Below are positions 57,189-64,000 of a stretch of DNA of 64,000 nucleotides, in pieces. Source of the DNA: Allacma fusca. Its lineage: Eukaryota; Arthropoda; Collembola; Symphypleona; Sminthuridae. Under the pieces are notes generated by a model, which ran no database searches, had not been told where the DNA came from, and worked only from the letters and a program-made list of their open reading frames with translations. The stretch spans positions 28,000,801 to 28,064,800 of the forward strand of contig OX359247.1 in the NCBI GenBank assembly GCA_947179485.1, in the 5' to 3' direction. Made by a program: the position numbers and the translations under genes. Position 1 is the stretch's first letter. Every line of letters starts with the position of its first letter.

Positions 57189-60100
57189 TTAAAGGGTATT
57201 GATTAAATCCGCGAACTCGTCTCCACTATAAGTGTGAGTAAATGATTTGCCCTGTTTCAAATAAATCGCCTCGTTGGAGTTATTACTTGAATTATTGAAT
57301 TCTTCTAGTTTTCCCACCAGGCAGGGAATCAAGGTCTTCCATTGGTCATTCGCAGAAATCTTTTCATTATCTAGCACTACCATTGTGCTTCCCAGGGGAA
57401 GAAGTCGATTTCGAAGATGCTTGACAATATTAGATGATACATCCGACTTCTTCATAACTAAAATAAGCTTTGTTCCTTCAGAATACGCTTGGTATGCAGA
57501 GGTCATCAAGGGAAGAGACATGGGAACTTTCGTTAAGCGATCACCAAACTGCAAAAATATTTTCTTGGCAATATCCTCGTACTCACTATTGTCGGTGAGG
57601 CAGTGAAGGCGAATCAGATTAACTGCAGATATCGAGTTTGAAGAGGGCTCAGCTCCATCATCATCTATAGTTAAAGAAGTAGTTATTTTAATAATGCCTT
57701 ATAAACATGCTTATACTTGAGTTTTGGAAATAAAATGAAAATGACGTACCATCCTTGAATCGAACAATCACATTAGGGCTAAGCCGACTGTTAAAATATC
57801 CACCAGATTCGGAATCCAAGAATATTTCATTTTGCCTCTGCTGCAGCTGGAATAACAAAAACAAAGACAATTTAATTCAAGTACCAGTATTTTTAATATT
57901 TTCTCCGAGATTTCTTCCTACCTCGATTCCTCTCTGAAGATATTGCAAGTCCCCTGTTGCATCAAACAGATCTAAATTTGCACTGATGAGATTAGCGAAA
58001 TCATCCACACAACCTAATATTGGAATATCCAACAGGACAATAGGACTTGAATTGCTATCTCCGTTTCTGTAACAAGACCGAAAAATATCTCCTTCAGGAT
58101 TTAGCAAATACTTGTTTACAAAATTCATTGCTTCCACCGCCTTTTGAACGTATGATGGGTTTTCTAAAGCTGCTCCTGCCCGAGCGAAAGCGCTGATCAT
58201 CAAACCTGGACAAAAAGGAAAAACAACTAAATCAAGCAACTGGCGTTACTATAAGAATGAACATATATAATTACTGTCAAACGATTCGTCTGCAGTACAA
58301 GTACACATACTTGTCGGACGTCTTACCATTCCAAGATGCTAAGAATTTAGTATCCAACCCAGGTCTGGGTCTAGTTTTATTACGGTACTCAAACAAAAGT
58401 GACTTTGCTTCTTCGCAAGCAATCTGAATATCTTCATTGGAAACACCAAAATGTTTGGCAGTTTCTTCTATAGTGTGAGCAATATATATCACGTTCTTTC
58501 CCTTCAGTTCTTCATGCGGATCCTATGATAAAAACTGATTATGATCTTGAATATATAGTATTACATATTTACCAACAAATTAATAAATCTGTAATAGGTA
58601 GATACCTGACGAGGATCTACATTTCCAACTTCCCTCACACCGTATCTCCATTCAAAAATATCGGTCAACTTCTTATCATGTACTTTCGCACTTCCTAATA
58701 CAGCTTCGATCTCAGATTTCTTCCAAGCGTAAAAAGCACCTTCTGCTTTATGTTTATCACCTGGCGCTGGATATGAATCAGCATCTTCCGCACTATAAAA
58801 TCCGCCCTCCTAAGATTGTGTAAACAATAAAAACAGTAATAGAGCTCCATCGTAAAACTTACTAACAATAAGTAGTCATTAGTCCGACTTAGAACGTAAC
58901 TTCAACATAGTATCAACATTAATTTAAAATTAACTTCCCCATAAAATTAGATCACTAAAACTGCAAATAACAACCTAGGGTATGTATTTTAATTTTAAGA
59001 ATATCTTGGATAAAAACCTGTACGTACCAAGAAAGCAAAGTACAAGCTTTCTGGCATAATTGGTTTTATGAGATACCTAAAGGTGGATTTTTTTTGGGAT
59101 ACTGAACTTGAATAGTTTCATTGCAATTAATGATTATCTTACAATAACTTACGGTATGAGTCATGTCCCGACTGATGTATTCAAGAATGTCGTCAACAAT
59201 ACCGGAAAAGAAGGAATCATTTGTCAATACAAAAGCGTTTGTATAGGTCACTGCCAGTTGAGCATTGTCGTACAGCATTTTCTCAAAGTGAGGAACATGC
59301 CATTTCTTGTCGGTGGAGTATCGACAAAATCCCTTCAATACACAAAAAATTCATTCAGTATTTGCAAAATAAATGTGTAATCACCTACTTTAAATTACAC
59401 CTCTAATAAATTGTTCCAGTAATTAATCGTATAAAGTATAATTTGATACAGAAAATCCCAAATTACTTTTCCAACATGATCATGAATGCCTCCTTGAGAC
59501 ATCTTCCGCAATGTCTTGTCAGCCATTTGCAAAGACTCCACATTAGTAGGATTTGCTTTGCGATGATACAATAGGAAATTCAGATTGACGGGTTGAGGAA
59601 ACTTTGGATGATCCGAAAATCCTCCAAAGGCCGGCTCATAGGAACGAGCAAGTTGCTGTAGGCATTTTTTTGAGATTTCTTTGGAATCTGGTAGTTTATC
59701 CGTTACCGGTAACATGGCAGTCCTGTGAAGAACTTCAAGGATTTTATCAGCAGATTTTACAAATTTTTGGCTGTTTTCTCCCCACTACATGAAACACATA
59801 CACATTATACAAACGTAAATACCGGGCAAAATTATTCCCGTACACCCTAACCCAACTCCCAAACTCCCCATTCACAGGACAACCGGTCCACACCCTCCAC
59901 TAAAACTATTAAAGACGATAATTCCTACATATATCCATCATCATAGTAATTACGAATTCCACGAAGACCACCCTACCTGCTCAGCAATAGTTAAAAGCAG
60001 GGATCGGAAACCCGGTCGGCCAAAGGAGTCCATCGGAGGGTAGTACGTCCCCCCATAGAAAGGTTTGAGATCCGGAGTCATCCAAACACTCATCGGCCAT

Positions 60101-60812
60101 CCCCCTGAACCCGAAACAGCTTGGACAAAGGTCATGTAAATCCTATCAATGTCCGGTCTCTCCTCCCTATCCATTTTCACGTTCACGAAATTCTGGTTCA
60201 TCACTTCCGCCACCGACTCATTCTCAAAAGACTCCCGTTCCATCACATGACACCAATGACAGGTGGAGTAGCCCACTGACAGGAATATCGGGAGATTCTT
60301 CTCCCTTGCAAGGGCGAAAGCTTCATCTCCCCAGCTGTACCTACAACCAAAAAAAATACCCTCCATAATTAAACATCCCATAATTCCCTTCACTTTTCCT
60401 CCATAAACTCACCATGATCATTTCAAAATACTTCACTATTATACACATTTTATATTACACATAAAAAACGTTTTTACTATTACTCCGAACCAACAATCAA
60501 CATTGAACACCCCACAGTCACACAAGTCCCTCCTTTAAAATCGGGTTAACTAACAATTTTCAAATTAAAAATCAAAACAATTACTTACCACTGCACTGGA
60601 TTATTTTTATGTTGAAGTAAATACGGGGATTTTTCCGTCCGTAATTTATTTCCACTTTGTCCTGCCGAAGCCGACGTTGACGAAGTACCTTGACTATCAC
60701 TCATATTTCTTACTTTGAACAAGCCTCTTACAAAATGACTCTTGACTCTGTCCTCTAAAAATATTCCACATCTAAATCTGTTTGTGATTAAATTCCACCC
60801 AAATGAAACCAT
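57189..60812 (-). CDS. SPATA20: SPATA20-type protein (DUF255 thioredoxin-like plus alpha/alpha-barrel), 780 aa, nine exons
   Basis: Exons in transcription order: 60812-60589, 60340-59977, 59784-59467, 59332-59153, 58809-58606, 58522-58327, 58205-57922, 57846-57750, 57664-57189 (2,343 nt, in frame). The N-terminal thioredoxin-like domain has the signature [32 protein letters not shown] with the CHWC site at 102-105, and [21 protein letters not shown]. The rest resembles the six-hairpin barrel of N-acylglucosamine 2-epimerase-like proteins ([74 protein letters not shown]). Length matches the mammalian protein (about 786 aa). The first 37 residues before MSDSQ are basic and hydrophobic with almost no acids, which could be a mitochondrial presequence. 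The biochemical role is unknown: a redox or fatty-acid-related role has been suggested for the family, and the rat gene was found in testis. Confidence 0.95.
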
Positions 60813-63800
60813 CAAAAAAAACAAATCCGTGAATATCCCTTATATCTGATCTTGCCGGAGTTCCTGGGCTCTGAAATCTGAAACACAATAAGAAATCTTT
60901 CCTATTGCGTAATTTGAACTTGAAACAAACTTCAAATCTCTGGACTATTAATATATGTACTTAATGTAGCAAGGCTCAAGATCATTATGGGCAGTATATA
61001 GCTCTCCGTTCAACATGCACAGCTGCTGTCATTGTGCCGACAGTATATAGTGAGGCACATTTAACACACACACACACACACGTTCTTGTAAAGCCACCTC
61101 CGGTCCCCGAAGGAACTCTGACAATCTGTTGAAGTCTTCAATCTCACTAAGCTGTCTGTTGTCTCTCGTAAAAAAAATCCCGTCACATTTTTCGAGAGCC
61201 GTGGTTGATCTTACATGTGTCACTTATAAGTGAGTTAAGATTCCCTGGTCTTTGTTCTTTTTCTTTAGAACTGAAATAAAATTAGAATGATGGTGTCTTC
61301 CTGGTTTGTCGGCTCAGAGATGATGCTGTATAATACATATGTACGTACTGGAGATGCATATCTGTGGATGACATTTCTTAGGTGTATTATTAGCGTAATG
61401 GGATTCCAAATGAATGCTAGCGTCTGTGACGGGGTGACACAACCGAATGGCATGCAAGGTAATTTTGAGCATATTATCCTCAGCATGTGTTTCACATTTG
61501 AGAGTCTTCCTTAACACAGCTAATTATCACTGTTGGAGACTCCTGACTACAGATATGGCTGTCGGCAAGTAATAAGGGTGGATTTGAGAAGTAGTAATTC
61601 TGGATGCTTGTTTTAGGATTAGTAGATAATTTTAATAATGGGTAGAGTGTAAGTTTAAATAAGATCTGTTGATATTCGGGAGGTCAGTAACATAAAAGAA
61701 TGGAGCCGCTCTTCTATTTTTGTTCATTATTCAAAAAATTCATTGTGTATACATAGTTATAGTGAACTGATAGTATTTGTCGGGGATGAGTTAGAGAGTA
61801 ACATCTGGGGGATATCATGTATCATCGGTGTAGGACTATAGCTCTGTGTGTGGATCTGGAATAATAATTAAGGTTGAGTTTAAACAGCGGGGGGAAATGA
61901 AAACATTTTTTAATTTTCTGTGAAATGATGTTATGCTGTAGGAAATCTTTGAAAATTTTAATTGTTCTGGATTTGTGACAAATCTTATTGCCGAAAATAA
62001 ATGCCTGCTTTTTTGTATTTGGATAGTGTGAATGAACTACTATTGTGGTTTGTGGGAAGAGCAAAAGAATACGTTCACCTTGAGGTTAGACAATTTTAGG
62101 AGGATTAAACGTGATGTGAGATGATACTACGTGCTTAAGTACGCATACACTGTGTTATGTACCTATACACTTCTGGCCTATAGTGGGGGTACTCTGCGAC
62201 AGCCTTACCGTTAATTAATAATGATTACAGCACAACCATTGACAACATCTGGGGCTCTGGAATTACTTGTAAAAGAGAATATCTGTGATATATTGTCACA
62301 TGAGAATGTTCACTTGTCCTCTTGATTTTTGCGTGGTACTTGCTGTATAGCTTATCCAATTTTGATTCTATTTTTATAATCGTGCAGTAGATTTTATTAT
62401 TATTTAGCGAGGAATGTAAACCCAGTTGTCCTACCTACACTGTATGGGGATTTGGCCCTGGGTCTATAGTCTAAGTCTTACTAACGCCTTACTTTTGTAT
62501 ACGATATCAAGCATACTGTGAACAGTGAAGCCTCCTTCCAAATTAAGGATTCGTTTGTTTTGTCAACATATGAACTATGAAGGAAGCTTCATGAGCTAAA
62601 GTCCTAGCTATTTTCATTGCATTTATACTCTATATACATAAAATACATACATACATGCATAACTTCTGTCAGTTCCCCCATGACAGAGAATTAATTCCTA
62701 ACATGTTTACAAATGATCTTGTTGCCCGGTGGAATGTTTTTAATCAATGCATACGACCTAATTCACGCTAATATGAACAAGTTCTTACAATAGCATAACT
62801 TTTAGGACCAAGGATATGATCGGCCAGGTTCTATAACTCTTTATCTAATCCAGGTATCACCCAAATAAAAATCAATATCAATACCCATCCATTAAAAATT
62901 TGACGAGGGTAAGTACCTGAGTTTGTGTAATTATTATACATATGGAGATATTATTTTTCAGCGTCAGCTCTAAGAAAACAACACATTTACATTTTACTGG
63001 TGTCTATATGTTTTTCTGCAAACAACCAGTTGTTGCCAGCTATGTCATTGTAGCTGAATGCCGATAACCAAAGCATTAGTTGTCGTTTGTTAAAGGACGT
63101 TGAAATGGATCTTAACTGTTGGAAACATATGGCTTTTTCCGGGAAGGGAATGAAATACGTGCTATGCAGGGGGTAAAAAATTGAGAGTATGACCTTAACT
63201 ATGTTCTTGAAACTAGAGTGCGAAATTAATTGCACATTATCACATGTGTATTTATTATTAGCCGTGAAATGTAATTATGCTAGTGCATATACTAATTGTA
63301 AGCACGTAAGATCTCAGCTGACTTACTCCTGGATTGAAAGGTTTTGATTAATTGCTCATGATGCTTGACAGAGCAATAGCATTTCACCTCAGCCGTTAAA
63401 ATTGTATAAAAAAGATGGCTTTTAGCTTTTGCTTACCTGAGCGGGGTGGAATATTTGCAAAATAATTATCAGCAAGAGATAACAAACTTGTATGTAGTTA
63501 TACTGTAGATAGTGAGATGTTCTTTACACAAATAAAATCTAAAACTAATGCCGGTTGATGTAATTCCACAATCCTTTTCAATGATAATAGATATTGCTGG
63601 CGCCTGGTCACGTATTCTCTGTAATGTTGCTGAGTGAGCTGTAAGATTCTTTATGATTGCAACATTATCTATTACCTACCACGTCGGCAGACATTTTTAG
63701 TTTTAATTTGTGTTGATTCAATGTTACAGGATTGTGGTTCCCGGACCGTTTAAAAAATTAACGAAGGCTGTGTTTGCCAAAAATACTTTTTCAAGCAGTT

Positions 63801-63823
63801 TGTTTCACTAAAGGGTAATCAAA
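60813..63823. other. Intergenic stretch between SPATA20 and the 3' secreted-protein gene
   Basis: Must hold the SPATA20 promoter near 60.85-61.0 kb. It contains a CA microsatellite (61063-61081) and only short chance frames. A TATAAAAA at 63405-63412 could serve the gene starting at 63824 if its 5' UTR is long or spliced. Confidence 0.5.
61063..61081 (+). repeat. (CA)n microsatellite
   Basis: A run of about nine CA dinucleotides. Confidence 0.9.
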
Positions 63824-64000
63824 ATGGTGAATTTAAGAAAATCTCTCGTGATTTTTGCCCTTGTGGCATCAATGACTCTGTTCCAAGTTTCTGCTTCCGG
63901 TGAGGATTTCAGCAATGAGTCTAAGGAATTCAGCAACTCTGAGGAATCCTCAGAGGGGTCAGACATGTATCAAAGTGAGGGTAAAATCCCCAAAAGAAGC
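63824..64000 (+). CDS. Secreted precursor, N-terminal 59 residues, continues past the window
   Basis: The ATG at 63824 is in a good context (AAAATGG) and opens a typical signal peptide: basic NLRK, hydrophobic SLVIFALVASMTLFQ, and a VSA site with likely cleavage after Ala24. The next 30 residues are very acidic and Ser-rich, with two near-identical repeats, EDFSNES and EEFSNSE-like KEFSNSE. IPKR follows, so KR57-58 could be a prohormone-convertase site releasing a downstream peptide beginning with Ser. This layout (signal, acidic propiece, KR, then mature peptide) is common to neuropeptides, toxins and antimicrobial peptides. The mature part is outside the window, so no family can be named. 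Confidence 0.7.
   Translation, partial: MVNLRKSLVIFALVASMTLFQVSASGEDFSNESKEFSNSEESSEGSDMYQSEGKIPKRS

Overview
The window is nuclear DNA from an animal: AT-rich sequence, spliced genes with short introns and GT-AG ends, microsatellites and an LTR retroelement remnant. Codon use, the gene set and the long AT-rich gaps suggest an invertebrate, most likely an arthropod (a crustacean such as a copepod would fit). This is inference; nothing in the sequence names the species.

Layout. 1 to about 2.4 kb is the 3' end of an LTR-type retroelement fossil (zinc-knuckle, gag-like reading frame, then an LTR-like stretch with a TATA box). 2.4-14.8 kb holds no gene I can recognise. 14.9-19.2 kb (+) is a three-exon gene for a 256-residue secreted, cysteine-free, prohormone-like protein that I cannot assign to a family. 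19-29.7 kb is AT-rich and apparently gene-poor. 29.7-36.8 kb (+) is a ten-exon membrane-anchored type-B carboxylesterase (591 residues, complete Ser-Glu-His triad). One of its introns carries a foldback transposon about 1 kb long with an 8-bp target duplication and a 25-bp minisatellite core. 37.6-56.2 kb (+) is a 44-exon axonemal dynein heavy chain of the DNAH7 type, whose exons sum to 4,121 codons including the stop and stay in frame throughout. 57.2-60.8 kb (-) is a nine-exon SPATA20-type thioredoxin-domain protein (780 residues), tail to tail with the dynein. 63.8 kb to the edge (+) is the start of a second secreted precursor with a dibasic site.

The genes do not form a pathway. The esterase and dynein genes lie head to tail with an 800-bp gap. 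Dynein (inner-arm motor of cilia and sperm flagella) and the SPATA20 homologue (its mammalian relative is linked to spermatogenesis) are both plausible male-germline genes, but their adjacency alone is not evidence of shared function.

Points worth a second look: the foldback element; a second, unrelated minisatellite with the same 25-bp period in the dynein stalk intron; two GC-AG introns and micro-exons of 23 and 18 nt in the dynein gene; and the unassigned secreted precursor genes.
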